Assembly: GCA_032718565.1 (NCBI GenBank)
Contig: JAVGVS010000535.1
Coordinates: forward strand, 62,001 to 126,000
Source of the DNA: Distichodus sexfasciatus
Taxonomy: Eukaryota; Chordata; Actinopteri; Characiformes; Distichodontidae
DNA: 64,000 nt
Direction of reading: 5' to 3'
Below the pieces are notes generated by a model. That model was not told where the DNA came from. It ran no database searches and saw only the letters and a program-made list of their open reading frames with translations. How positions within the stretch are numbered: the first letter of the stretch is position 1; every line of letters starts with the position of its first letter. The position numbers and the translations under genes are program-made. Positions 34,012 to 45,290 of the stretch are shown in pieces.

Positions 34012-34172
34012 GTGGTGGTGGTCTAGCGGTTAGGAGGCTCACCTTTGGACCAAGAGGTCATCAGTTCGAATCCCACCTCCAGCGCTACCATCACTGGGTC
34101 CTTGAGCAAGACCTTTAGCCCCAAGATGCTCTCTCCCTGAAATTAGGAAAGTGAAAGTGGTTTTAGATGCCT
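34012..34172 (+). mobile_element. SINE family C copy
   Basis: A-box region TCTAGCGGTTAGG, TTTGGACCAAGAGG, B box AGTTCGAATCCC, GAGCAAGACCTTTAGCCCC and CCCTGAAATTAGGAAAG. The final GTCGCTCTGG tail is eroded. Confidence 0.85.
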
Positions 34173-34369
34173 TAACTGTTAATGATTGAACAACTGAAGA
34201 AATCAATTGGTCAGTGAGTGTATGTTAATAAAATGTCAATTTAACTGTATGTACAAGATGTGATAACCGAAAGACATTGTACAAGAATTTCATTTCATTT
34301 GTTCCGTCTCCTGCTGTGACATTTTATGGAGGTGGAATAAGTTCCCTGAGTCTTTAGGGAGATTTTGTA

Positions 34370-34640
34370 GGCTGGAAGCTTTGAAGGCTTGTGGGGATAT
34401 CGGTAAGCCAAGGAGGGGAAGCCGGCGCTGCCAGAGAGTTACAGCAGAACTGTGCAATCGCCTCGGCCTCGCACAATTCGGTAATCTGCCTCCCTCGGAC
34501 GCCGCTTTAAAGCGGCCGTCCCCGCATTTGCTAAATCAAGCCGTGTCAAGGATAACGCGTCGGGAAGAAGCGTCTGAGTTCGGCGCTGCCAAAAACATTG
34601 ACGCATACCAGCCATCTGGTCTTTCTTAACTTTTTTATTT
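34370..34640. promoter_or_regulatory. candidate conserved non-coding element
   Basis: Unique CpG-containing island with CTGTGCAATCGCCTCGG, GCTTTAAAGCGGCC and GCATTTGCTAAATCAAGCC. An 82-codon frame (34381-34629, +) is open but lacks domain or splice evidence, so I treat the island as possible regulatory DNA. Confidence 0.3.
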
Positions 34641-34887
34641 CCTTTCGACGACTCCTATATGTGTGTGTGTAAGTGCGAGAAATGCTAAAAAGTCACCAAT
34701 ACTTTTTTGTGCAGCTGTTGCATTTTTAAACTAGCGGTAAGTACCACGTATGCTGACACATGCTATACTGAAACGCAATATTTTAACAAGATGGCTTTTA
34801 ACTGGTGCCCCTCTACATTTTTTGATTTTATTAATGACTTTGTTTTTAGATGATTTTGATTTGAGCCTTTACGTTTAAAGTTCTATT

Positions 34888-35032
34888 AGGGGCAGCTGAT
34901 AGCGTAGCGGTTAAGGTGTTCCCCCCGTGATCAGAAGGTCGTCAGTGTGAGTTCAAGGTACTCTTGAGCAAGGTACCGTCCCCAAGCTCCCTGGACACTG
35001 CTCTTGTTAGCTTCACACTACTCCTTCATGGA
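34888..35032 (+). mobile_element. SINE family A copy
   Basis: The head GGGGCAGCTGATAGCG TAGCGGTTAAGG holds a good A-box region. The B-box part is partly deleted. The body GAGCAAGGTACCGTCCCC and CTCCTTCATGGA follows. Confidence 0.8.
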
Positions 35033-36578
35033 TATTCTTAAATTATGACATCCTCTTACACCAATTTAACAAGATTCTGATGTTCACCGTTTAAGATTTG
35101 CTTATAGGGAAGAATCTATCCTTCCATTTGCCATTGGATCCAAGTTTCAGTTGACGAGATTACGTCACATCGGCTAAAAACACAGTGAAAACCGAGTTGG
35201 ATGCGTTCCATTTGTCACAGGACAGCGTTAACAAATTGTTAACATTACAGCCATGTGATAAAATAGGCTTGCGATAAAAGATTAACGCAAGATTTATATT
35301 ATCGCTAACACGTCTACCTTTTTTATCTAAATTTCCCGTATCGCGTTGCTGATCCTGTTCAACTTTCTGATCGGCTAGCTAGACTAGTCATTTATTTTTA
35401 GCAACGTCGACCAGCCAGTTTAGCATCACCACTTGATAAATGAAACATAACACGGTATTTCACGTATAACATTAGCAGAGCAACACGTTTATTGACTACA
35501 ACAACACTGTATTATGTACACAGCTGACCAAGGTAGACACAAATTAAAGTGCTAAAAAAGCTGCAAAAATTTTAGCATTTATTCGTTTTTGCTCTTAGCA
35601 ACCATCGTGGATTCTGAACTCAGGGTCCTCTGTGCTTGGATGTCCGAGAAACAGAGGCGCTTCAGCCCTCGGAAAACAACTCGGAAAACAAGCACCAACA
35701 GCAAATGGAATGCTGTAAAAAAACTGATGAAAATAAGTTTTACGCAAAAATCGTTTCAAAAAGTTTATAACTATGAGATTTCAAGCTCTCACTCGATGAC
35801 GCAATGCCATTTATTATCTAATACCAACTTTTAATGCAAAGCGATTTTAACTGGAGCTGAAGTAAACAAGACTAAATGATCCCAAACTGTGCCAAAAAAA
35901 CTTGACCTCCTAAATCTTCTAGTTCTGCATGTCCCCATTAGATTCTATTCATTATTAGCCGCATTAGCCTCTTGTGGCCGTGCATCCGCTTTAAAAGGCT
36001 GCCGCTACCGGCTTCCACTCTCGGTTTGAAAGGCTGATCAATATACCAATGCAGTCATAATCTTCCATTTATCTTCCTCCCGCAATAAAGGAGTCGGCGT
36101 GTTCGTCGTTGGAAGCCCCGCTGAATGAATTGCTCCTCATCATTTTTAATATCTTAAAAAGCCTTTGATGTAAGTCCTACTCGCTACCGCGCTCAATTTT
36201 CAGTCACTGCTTCGGCTGAAAGAGGAGGCGTAATTGTTTCAGAACAGAAAGCAAATGAAAGATATTAAAGATCATAGATCACAAAACACGCACATAATAA
36301 TATTGAACTCTCTGTAGTGGTGAAATGAATAAACTTAAGTCCGGGCTTTCTGCTGATTGGGTTGGTCATAAATATGCATCTGGTGGAAGAGGATCCGATA
36401 ACGAGGACGTGGAGGTGACATCGTCGTATCGTCTCGGCAATATTCCAATGTTTTCTTTTCACGTCCTCAGATTTAGGAGAAAGATGAAGACACAGAGGAC
36501 AAGTTTTGAGACAGTTCAGGAAGAATAATCTGGATTAAATCTGGTTGGTCATGTTGGTCAAGGGTTCCAAACACTTCT
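35033..36578. other. unique sequence with a candidate regulatory island
   Basis: The first part (35033-35900) is unremarkable. The stretch 35925-36245 is unique, with CATTATTAGCCGCATTAGCC, GGCTGATCAATATACC, AATGAATTGCTCCTC and CCTTTGATGTAAGTC words, like a conserved non-coding element. No gene is recognised. Confidence 0.35.
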
Positions 36579-37098
36579 TAGGGACTGTGTCCACCAAAAG
36601 GATTTTTTGTGCTGACAGCACCTATTTTTAATACAAATCCAATTATCTTCAATGTTCAGAGGGCTAAGCGCCTTCAGCGGGAAAATAATGCAGGTGGAGA
36701 CGTGTTTTCACCGTAGCGTTCAACTTTTAGAACAGTGCTGTGCTCGTCAATGTCACTTCTCTCTTGCTAGCCAATCAAAATTGAGAAAGGGGCGGGACAT
36801 ATAAATTGATGATACTTTCCCAGCTGTTCTCCTGCATCCAATCTCTAGGTGTCGAAGACACACGAGTGTCTCGTTCAAACGCTGCCGCTAAAGCTAAGAT
36901 GCGATTTCTCTCCATTGTAAACATTTTTACGTTGATTAAACTACCGTTCTCAAAGGAGCATGTTACAATGTTTACATGAAATAGGACTGAATGCGGAAGT
37001 ACCACTTAGCAACATCAAGCGCTGAGAAAAGTGCCGAGAAAACGCTCTGGAAGTGAGGTTTTGACCGCTTTCAACGTGTTTGGTGGACTCAGGCCCTA
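36579..37098. mobile_element. 520-bp MITE with GTCCACCAAA inverted ends
   Basis: Left end TAGGGACTGTGTCCACCAAA pairs with the right end, whose reverse complement is TAGGGCCTGAGTCCACCAAA. No transposase is present. The 76-codon minus frame inside is unsupported. No convincing target-site duplication was found. Fish genomes carry many such TAGGG(C)G-ended elements; the superfamily is left open. Confidence 0.7.
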
Positions 37099-38128
37099 AT
37101 GCTCTCCATGAAGTTGGTTTGGTCTTCCAAAAGACGTGACATCAAACATTATTGTCTTTACTAAATGGATAAAAAAACCAGTTTATTAGCCTTAAAAATA
37201 TTTTTCACAATGAGCAAACTTCTACTTAAGTCTTTTCAACCACAGAAGACCTGTCTGCATGCATATTATGGGGAATTTCATGTTTAATGCAAAAAAAGGC
37301 CTCGCTTGGAAAACTCATTAGTCCATGGAGCATGTTGAAAAATGATTTAAGCTTCCCTCCACTTATTAAAAGCTTGGCCTATGTGCTGACGTGTCCAAGT
37401 CTGTTGTTGGTGCTTTCACAAACCCCCTCGGCTCCCGCTTCCTGGGGAGAAACACAATAGATGCTCTTTATACGGGGAGGTTAATGAGATATTTTATCAA
37501 GTTGGAGGTACAACACGTGATCCTTCATGCATAAACGTTACGGGTAGAGGTAGAGGGTGAAGAGGTGCTACTGCTGGTGGAAAAAAGGGATTGAAAGTGG
37601 CTTTATACACATGCTCTTGACACTAATGATATATCATTATCAAAATGTGAAATATGAGGGGAAAAATGACTGATAGAACCAGGGGTGTCGTCTCCCAATT
37701 TTACTGAGGTTTTAGCCCAGCGCATTTTAAGTCTCGGGTTAGGGTTAGGGTTAGGGTTATTTATTTCATTAACATGCATGCATCTGGAAATTAAATGATA
37801 ATTTAGGTCTGTAGTCGACTAACACCTTTTAAATACTGTACACAAATTAAAAAAAAAAATTCTCTGCTCCTCTTTGAATTTACATCCAGGGTCCGGGCTA
37901 AGCCCAGGGTGTCCTTAAAGGCTGGAAACACCTCTGGATAGATCAGTTTGCTAAAACTTCAAAATAATTAGCCAATGCATCAATAAACTCAAAATATATT
38001 TTCTAAAAAGGATAACAGAGAATTTATCATTGTTGTTTTACTAAAACTTCAGATATGGAAAAGAAGAATATTAACCAATAATCATTACTCTTTAGGTCAA
38101 TAATATAATAAAACTTACGGTATTATTA
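37099..38128. other. unique sequence
   Basis: 37350-37530 has a conserved-element-like texture (CTTATTAAAAGCTTGGCC, GGTTAATGAGATATTTTATC). The rest is AT-rich and unremarkable apart from the telomere-type repeat listed separately. Confidence 0.4.
37736..37759 (+). repeat. interstitial telomeric repeat (GGGTTA)4
   Basis: Four perfect copies of the vertebrate telomere hexamer inside otherwise unique DNA. Confidence 0.95.
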
Positions 38129-38985
38129 CAGTTTTTCTCAGTTGCTTTGGTGCATTTCTCACAACAGAATTGAAGTTCTCAAAACTGCCCGTTCGATTCC
38201 CACAACCTCTAGTCAGTTGTGCACATTATAACAGCAATTTCTGGTTGTTTTTGTCATTTTGCAATTGCTTTCGTACAAGTCTCAACTATATCATACATCA
38301 GCGGTTGCTTATGTCATGATGATCAAAATGCATTGTGCTAGTCATCTATTGCATAGTCTTACACTCCAGATGAACGTGTTATTTTTTCATTGTGGAAGTC
38401 AGTCAAAAGTGTTGAACAAGATATCATAGGCTGTCAAGGGTATTTTATAAGTTTCTACAAACTTTTTTTGGTTTGTATTCACAACACTAATGATTCCTGC
38501 ACCACCTTAAATTGCTCTCAGACGCCTGCAGAGGGTGGATAAGACGTTCTAGGAGGTTCTTTCCACACTGTATTGCAAAGGAAGATATCCGTTGTGATGT
38601 GGATGAGAACATGTGGCCCAATATACAGGATCGGCAGCAATTGTAGAAAGCATTTAGTGTTAGTATGTATATATTGTTTTTGATTTTGTAATTTGCTTCC
38701 TTTTTTTTTCATTTCATATGTTATGCATAAAGCATTGAAATGCATTTTTTTTCTAGACTGCAGTTGCAGTGCATGACATGTCACCATATACCTGTACAAT
38801 CAATAAAATATTCTTCTTGAATCAATCTCTCGCAGTCAGTGTTTTTTATTTTTATGTTTCCTGCCCTTGTCATTCAGAAGTTTTATGCATCAGAAAATGT
38901 TTGTCATTTGCACTAAGTGTTTTGAGACATGCGCTCGCTGTTATGCAAAGTCTGTTGTGAGAAATGCACCAAAGCAACTGAGTTG
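38129..38985 (+). mobile_element. mariner-type element, copy 1 (+)
   Basis: It is flanked by TA at 38127-38128 and starts CAGTTTTTCTCAGTTGCTTT. The right end reads GCACCAAAGCAACTGAG and is eroded before the final CTG, with TA at 38986. It keeps the last ~50 codons of a transposase on + (38521-38646). Compared with copy 2 it lacks about 220 bp between the transposase stop and the 3' end (junction near 38900). TA flanks, CAGT start and the protein tail place it in Tc1/mariner. Confidence 0.85.
38521..38646 (+). pseudogene. Tc1/mariner transposase, C-terminal remnant
   Basis: The open 41-codon tail reads CRGWIRRSRRFFPHCIAKED, then IRCDVDENMWPN, and stops at 38644-38646. It follows in-frame FLHHLKLLSDA from 38494. 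The WIRHxRRFFPRC...IxCDVDENLWP pattern is the conserved C-terminus of a mariner-type transposase widespread in fish. The N-terminal helix-turn-helix and catalytic DDE/D region are missing or scrambled, so it cannot be active. Confidence 0.7.
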
Positions 38986-39073
38986 TAAGTTAATAAAACA
39001 CTCAGAACAAATGTGTAGACAAATTATAAAAAACGTGTAGCACTTTAGTATTCACATTTAGTTTGAATGTTTA

Positions 39074-40153
39074 CAGTTTTTCTCAGTTGCTTTGGTGCAT
39101 TTCTCACAACAGACTTAACATTTGCATAACAGCGAGTGTATTTCTCAAAACACTTAGTGCAAATGGCAAAACATCATGGATGACCGGCAAAAGCAGGTGA
39201 CCTCTTCAAAATCCTTAGTCCATGCCTCAAAAGCAAGTATTTACGTCATTGAATATGTCAGTGCCATCAAAATCCCAAGTCCATGAATCATCATCCACAG
39301 ACATGACCACCAAAATGTAAAGTCATGTCATCAATATAAAATTGGCACAATCTAAACATTTTCTGATGCACAAAACATCTGAATGACAAGGTCAGGAAAC
39401 ATAAAAATAAAAAACACTGACTGCGGGAGGTTGATTCAAGAAGAATATTTTATTGATTGTACAGGTATACGGTGACGTACCATGCACTGCAACTGCAGTC
39501 TAGAAAAAAAAATGCATTTCAATGCTTTATGCATAACATATGAAATGAAAAAAAAGGAAGCAAATTACAAAATCAAAAACAATATATACATACTACAACT
39601 CTAAATGCTTTCTACAATTGCTGCCGATCCTGTATATTGGGTCACATGTTCTCATCCACATCACAACGGATATCTTCCTTTGCAATACAGTGTGGAAAGA
39701 ACCTCCTAGAACGTCTTATCCACCCTCTGCAGGCGTCTGAGAGCAATTTAAGGTGGTGCAGGAATCATTAGTGTTGTGAATACAAGCCAAAAAACGTTTT
39801 GCAGAAACTTATAAAATACCCTTGACAGCCTATGATATCTTGTTCAACACTTTTGACTGCAATGACTTCCACAATGAAAAAATAACACGTTCATCTGGAG
39901 TGTAAGACTATGCAATAGATGACTAGCACAATGCATTTTGATCATCATGACATAAGCAACCGCTGATGTATGATATAGCTGAGAATTGTACATAAACATC
40001 TGCCTGAGTGTACGAAAGCAATTGCAAAATGACAAAAACAACCAGAAATTGTTATGATGCGCACAACTGACTAGAGGTTGTGGGAATTAAACGAGCAGTT
40101 TTGAGACTTCAATTCTGTTGTGAGAAACGCACCAAAGCAACTGAGAAAAAATG
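39074..40153 (-). mobile_element. mariner-type element, copy 2 (-)
   Basis: It is flanked by TA at 39072-39073 and 40154-40155, with ends CAGTTTTTCTCAGTTGC and (reverse complement) CATTTTTTCTCAGTTGC. It is the same family as copy 1 in opposite orientation, with the two 3' ends facing each other across 86 bp. It is longer (1080 bp) because it keeps the 39150-39370 segment that copy 1 has lost. Confidence 0.85.
39612..39737 (-). pseudogene. Tc1/mariner transposase C-terminal remnant, second copy
   Basis: Same 41-codon tail as copy 1, read on minus. The tryptophan of the ENMWPN motif is changed to a stop (TGA; 39642-39644 on + is TCA). That adds an in-frame break absent from copy 1. Confidence 0.7.
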
Positions 40154-40155
40154 TA

Positions 40156-42152
40156 ATAAAATTATGTTGGAAAAAGTCAGATTTTTACACATAGTTATGT
40201 GTTGTTTTAAAACTTACACAAAATGTGTATTTCTTCACAGCATTCAAGACAACATGTGTAACCAAGGACAGCACATGTGCTAACATTATACATCTTTACA
40301 CATCTTTGTGTTAGCTTTCTTGACACTTTCACTGTGTCAAAAGTGTTAACACTGTGAATGTGTTAAAGTTCACGCAAGAAGCCCATTAATGTGTAAGAAT
40401 TGGATACAGTTTGTGTCCATTTCAACACATCTTTTGTAAGAGAGTATGACATTCTTATCCTTTTACTAATAATTTTACTATTAAAATCGTTAAAGTTTGA
40501 TATTGTTCGGGCTGTAATGCTCACACCGTCAACAGATACACAGATTTACTGAGTAGGGTTACAGTTTGGATGTAAATTAAGACTGGAAGTGAGACAGACA
40601 GACAGAGAGAGAGAGAGAAAGCCTCGGGTCTAACAGAGATCAGCTCAGCCGAGGTAAATAACAGCAAGACGGTAACTCTAAAATAGTGCGCTGTGTCCTG
40701 ATTTAGTTCATTTGATCGCGCAACACGCTGCGTGTTATCTGCAGTGCAGACACGGTGGGGAACAAAATCACATTTTCTCTGCAAGAAAGTAGCCGAGCTT
40801 CAAACACCAACACACACAAACCCACAACTACCTATATTACACACACACACACACACTCCTTCCCAATCATTTTGGAGCGTTTATGATATTATCATGAATG
40901 CGAACCTTATCTATTATCTCCTCATGAGCATCAAACGAGCATCATTATGCTGTGTTTTTTCTCCAGGATAATGAGGGTTATTTTAAGTCGGCGCACCTGC
41001 CGAGGTGAACTCATCACCGGCCTCGAAAAACACCTAACATGCTAATGAAGGCGTGTAAGGAACTTCATTAACACTCATCCTCATCGTGTCAAATTTGTTG
41101 TTCCAGAGATCTCTGAGGCACAATTTCCCCCGACAAGTACATGCTGTCGAGTCTCAACGAGAAGCCTCGGAAATAAGAGGGATTTTTCTCCTTTATTTAT
41201 GCAGCCTCTCCCCGGTGTGAATTTAGTAGCTGAATTTACTCAAATTACGGTAGATTGTGACTTAAGCGCTGCTTAAAATGTCATTCGGGAAAGCTGATTG
41301 GTTTCTGGAGGTCTGGCTTTGGGTTTATTAACAAAAATAAAATGCTTTTTTTTTTTTTTTTTTACCAGTGGGTTTCAAATTTTTTATTGGAGAATAAGAT
41401 TTTTACGCATGTGTGTAAGTGCGAGATTTGGAATAACAAATATTGCTGAATCAAAACTAAATGATGAAAGAAATTAAATGGCTTGATCCTTAATATTAAG
41501 CCTGAATCGTTACATATTTTCCACAAAAACCTGAACGATCAAAATCTATTTTTTCATTTCGTACACAGCACCCAATGTCAGAAAACTATCAATTCGACCT
41601 TTTTGGTCACCTTCAGTTTTTGCACATTTTATTTAATATTTCAAATCAAATATCAAATTGTCTATTGTAATGATAACAACAGATAATTTCTGCTTCCTAA
41701 TATAAAACTGAATGACCAGAAAACACAAGGACCCCAAAAAGCTATGAAACCATTATTATTAACTTCTTGTTTATGGATTTGGAATAAACCCATGATGCAC
41801 AACCAGGAATTAGTTTAATAAAAACCCAAACATAAAATACAGAGAAAGAAATTAGGCTCTCGTTATATAACATCCAAAAAGAAGAACAAGTAATGAAATA
41901 AAAGATTGAATCTGGTGACGATGCGCTTCAAAGGTTGAAACTGAAAAACAGAAAACTGGGTTGAGTATGAGGTTGAAAAGACTCATGAATCCTGTCTTTA
42001 GCTGAGCTCCGATGATGAAAATCTAAACAAGCAACAGGTGAAGCAAATGATGAGCTATAAGCTAACTAGGGACAAGAGAAACAGATGAGAATAATCAACA
42101 CTCAACAACAAACTAAACAGACCAGAGAATTGCAGTGGCGAGCTTAACAATC
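40156..42152. other. unique sequence with simple repeats
   Basis: 40200-40445 is rich in ACACAT/GTGTTA words and may be a very old MITE, but I cannot find ends. Tracts: GA at 40606-40619, (CA)n near 40841-40856, poly-T at 41347-41363. The stretch 40930-41280 is unique, with ACATGCTAATGAAGGCG and TTCATTAACACTCATCC, and is conserved-element-like. Confidence 0.4.
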
Positions 42153-42255
42153 GGGGTGCGTTTTTCACTACGTTAGCAACACTATGTTAGTTGCTAATGT
42201 AGACTATGTTCGTTGTTAACATAGTTAGCAACTATGCTTTTGGGAAACGCACCCC
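42153..42255. mobile_element. short MITE copy (22-bp family), 103 bp
   Basis: Ends GGGGTGCGTTTTTCACTACG and GCTTTTGGGAAACGCACCCC; the left end has lost a few bases of CCCAAAAGCATAG. The interior has two units of GTTGCTAATGTAGAC-type sequence. Same family as 28244 and 30673. Confidence 0.8.
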
Positions 42256-42323
42256 AGGACAAAAAAAACGAACTCAGCTAAAAGCTAAAGAATAGCTAAT
42301 AAATGTCTAATACATTCTATATA

Positions 42324-42969
42324 TGTGACCCTCCACGGCAAAACCAGTCGCTTGTCGCAGATTTTCAAAATCGAGTTATGTTTTCATGAAACGGCATAAA
42401 TCAAGCTTCAAAACGATACCTATATGGAATGAATGGGACGACATATGACCGAGATATCAACATTCAAAGGAGTCGGGTTTTCTCCTGTCACGCCAAGTGA
42501 GAAACGGAGAAATCTGCCTTTGAAGTTGACTATCGCCGTAGCACTCACAGACGCCAGTGGTCGCGCTACGTTTGTATTTACGGTAGCCGCTGCATAATTC
42601 ACAGCCACACGGATAGCCTACTCAAGTAGGGTTAACTGAACTCGAGACGGAGATGGATTCCGGAGAAATATCTTCACACGAAGTCATCGAAAGGGATTTA
42701 CCGTGAATATTGAAGTAGAGCGTCAAAACACAAACTTTTAACATTCTGCTGAATGTGGAATTCTTCACCTCAAGGAAATCACGTTTTAGGGATGGAGCGG
42801 GTAAGTTTAGTCAAATTTATTCCTAACAGTACAGTATAGATCCTCCAATTGTTTCAAAAACACTAAAAACAAAAAAACTAAAATTTTACCTCCCACGCAA
42901 CATAAACGTCACTTTCTTTCTCGAAAACCTCCAAGGCGCATAAGTGACTGGTTTTGCTTGAGGGTCACA
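42324..42969 (+). mobile_element. 646-bp MITE with TGTGACCCT...AGGGTCACA ends, copy 1
   Basis: Left end TGTGACCCTCCACGGCAAAA CCAGTCGCTT and right end GTGACTGGTTTTGCTTGAGG GTCACA are inverted repeats. The interior (for example CCTTTGAAGTTGACTATCGC, GGATTCCGGAGAAATATC) matches the copy at 51688-52370 in the opposite orientation. No transposase is seen. Confidence 0.85.
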
Positions 42970-43190
42970 AATGTGCAAATACATTTACTCTAATACATCT
43001 AGAATCTATATTCCATTTTTTAGCAATTGCTTTTCCGCAGTTTCAAATTTTACTCATAGGAAGTACTTTTTAAGCCAACATAGTAAATTCTATCTATTGT
43101 ACTAAGGTTTTATCTGAGGCGAGAATGCTAACGGCCAGACCACCACCAACACCCTACGATGACAGCGACTGACTCCAATCTATTCTCCCA
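42970..43190. other. unique spacer
   Basis: Nothing recognisable. Confidence 0.4.
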
Positions 43191-43394
43191 CACAGTGCAC
43201 CACTACGAAATGTGACCTCTGCATTTGACCCATCCGTGAAGGAGCAGTGGGCAGTTAACTTGGGCAGCGCCCGGGGAGCAGCGCTTGGGGACAGTACCTT
43301 GCTCATGAGTAACTTTACTGGTCCTTGGATTCAAACCGGCGACCTTCCGATCATGGGGCGAACGTGACGCTAACCATTACGCTATCAGCTGCCA
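43191..43394 (-). mobile_element. SINE family A copy, reversed, near full length
   Basis: From CACACAGTGCACCACTACG and AAATGTGACCTCTGCATTTG through GGGGACAGTACCTTGCTC to ACCATTACGCTATCAGCTGC. The usual CAGTGGTACC word is partly deleted. Confidence 0.85.
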
Positions 43395-44110
43395 AGCATT
43401 GTTTTGACTCATGTTCCTTCATTAACATGTTGTTTTCTGGCTTCATTCTCTGGTTTTTGACTCTGATTTTTTGCCTAGTTTCTGCTTTGCTTGTTGATTA
43501 AATTTGTTGCTGAATTCTTTTTGTATTCTGATGTTTGAATTGCCCATTAAAACTACTCATTTTACTCTCATTCTGAACTTTGGTTGCATTCTTATCCTCA
43601 ACAACCCAACATTAAACTTTTAAAAACATATTTCCTCTTCAAAAGCCCTGACAGGTTGTTGATTAAGTTTTTTTCCCAAAAAGGCTGCAAATTCTTAGTG
43701 AAATGAGAATGAAAAAAGTGGCTCCCCGTCTTTGAGCAGTCTTAAAAAGGGGCGGGGCGGGGTGTGGGGTAGGGGGGCGGCAAAGCATATGGAGAGCAGA
43801 TGAAGAAGAGGGGGATGTGTGGGTTGGAGAGGCGCTGGTGTGTGGAGGAATAGCTAATCGCTGAGGTGTCATTACTCAGTCCGGCAGCGGGCCCCGGCCC
43901 TAATGAACTGTGAAATGACATTACGGAGAGACGGTCGCTACGCCGGGGAAGCGTGGCGAGGACGCGTAGGAGTTGGCTTCTTATCTAACTTTAGCCAGAC
44001 TGACCGGAATGGAGGACGAGAACGAGAGAGAGTCGTTTTTTAAATATTTTGGGACCTTACTCACTGAGAAAGAGCATGTTTCTAGGCAAAATCATAGGAA
44101 ACCCATCTGC
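43395..44110. other. unique sequence
   Basis: A GC-rich segment at 43740-43990 has a GGGGCGGGGCGGGG run (Sp1-like and G-quadruplex-capable). It is followed by CTAATCGCTGAGGTGTCATT and CCCTAATGAACTGTGAAATG, which are conserved-element-like. No gene is seen. Confidence 0.4.
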
Positions 44111-44329
44111 TAGGGAGTTTGCCCCGTGAACGGTCAATGGTTTAAGTCGCGGAACGGTAAATGTACTAATGAGGTACTCCTGACCAAGGTACCATCTCTA
44201 AGCACTGCTCCCCACCAAAAAAGTTGCCCACTGCCCCTTCACGGATGGGTCAGATGCAGAGGTCACATTTGGTTGTGGTGCACTGTGTGCCATGCTGTGT
44301 TCACAATGACAAATAATCAGTTAAATGAA
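44111..44329 (+). mobile_element. SINE family A copy
   Basis: A diverged head and B-box region (GGTTTAAGTCGCGG) is followed by GACCAAGGTACCATCTC, the 3' part GGATGGGTCAGATGCAGAGG, and the tail TGTTCACAATGACAAATAAT. Confidence 0.85.
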
Positions 44330-45290
44330 TTAAAACTCAGCGGGTAGCCTGTTAGCCTAAAAATTACGGAATATTTTTCACTCTCTTTACTTGTTGCAAG
44401 TTGGGTTTGTTCTCTTAAAAACAATGCAAAAAAGCGAGACAGAGTTGAGACGAAGTGGTGGAGAGTTGGATTGGTCGTCGCAAGCAAGAGACAGATGTGG
44501 TGACAGAAATAGAGAACGACTGGAGCTTCTGGGAAAGGTGTCGAGTGGGAAGAAATGGAGGAAGACGAATAAAAGATGAAATTTCAGCTACTGTTATATA
44601 TTCCTCCATCATTACGTCCGAAGCTTTCGCAAAAAAAAACACTCGGCTGTCTAGTCTCCAGCTCAGAGCGAAGCCAGGTGGGCTTCTACTCACAGAAACA
44701 GTAAAATGAGGGGCTTCGGGGGGAGATTTTTTGGAGATTGGAGGGGAATGTTAGGGTTCGCTAACGGCGACGGATGATTGACAGCGCGGGGAGTCGGTTG
44801 TGATGGCAGCGGTGAGACGGAGGCGAGATGGACGGACCGCCTCTCCCGCTTCATTACGTCCACGCTAACACGCACAGCGCATGCCAGATCATGCCCACCT
44901 CCGGCTAGCTTTTTTTCCCCCACCTTCTTGCCACTCGTGAGCGTTTACGAGGCGCCGGTGGAGAAACGAAAGGAACGAGCACACTCAAAAAGTCGACAGG
45001 GTGTCTCACAACTCAAGTCGATTTGAGTCTTCAGGGCAGTCATTTTTCAAATATGATCTTTGGGGGTTTGTATTGACGTGGCCGAAGCAAATGATTTTGA
45101 GCGTGCTTTTGGAAAAAATCTTCTCACAAAGGAAAATAAAACATGCTGTCTGTAAACTCAGAATGTTGATAGTGTTTCACGATCATGAAGAAACAGAAAG
45201 AACAAAATACACAGTAATATAAATAAAAAACTCGAAGCACTGGCCCTCAGTCCTCTACTGCTCTTAAGAAAAAAATTTGCTCACATGTGT
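44330..45290. other. unique sequence, no gene recognised
   Basis: Open frames of 62-92 codons overlap on both strands around 44391-45026, but none has a known domain. 44750-44900 is CpG-containing (GATGATTGACAGCGCGG holds a TALE-like TGATTGACAG word) and could be regulatory. Confidence 0.4.

Noticed and set aside
40200..40445. Possible MITE with ACACAT/GTGTTA palindromic words
   Set aside because: No terminal inverted repeats or second copy could be found by eye.
40951..41011. Possible 38-bp exon after TTTTTTCTCCAG
   Set aside because: The donor is weak (GAG|GTGAAC) and the unique flanks look more like conserved non-coding DNA.
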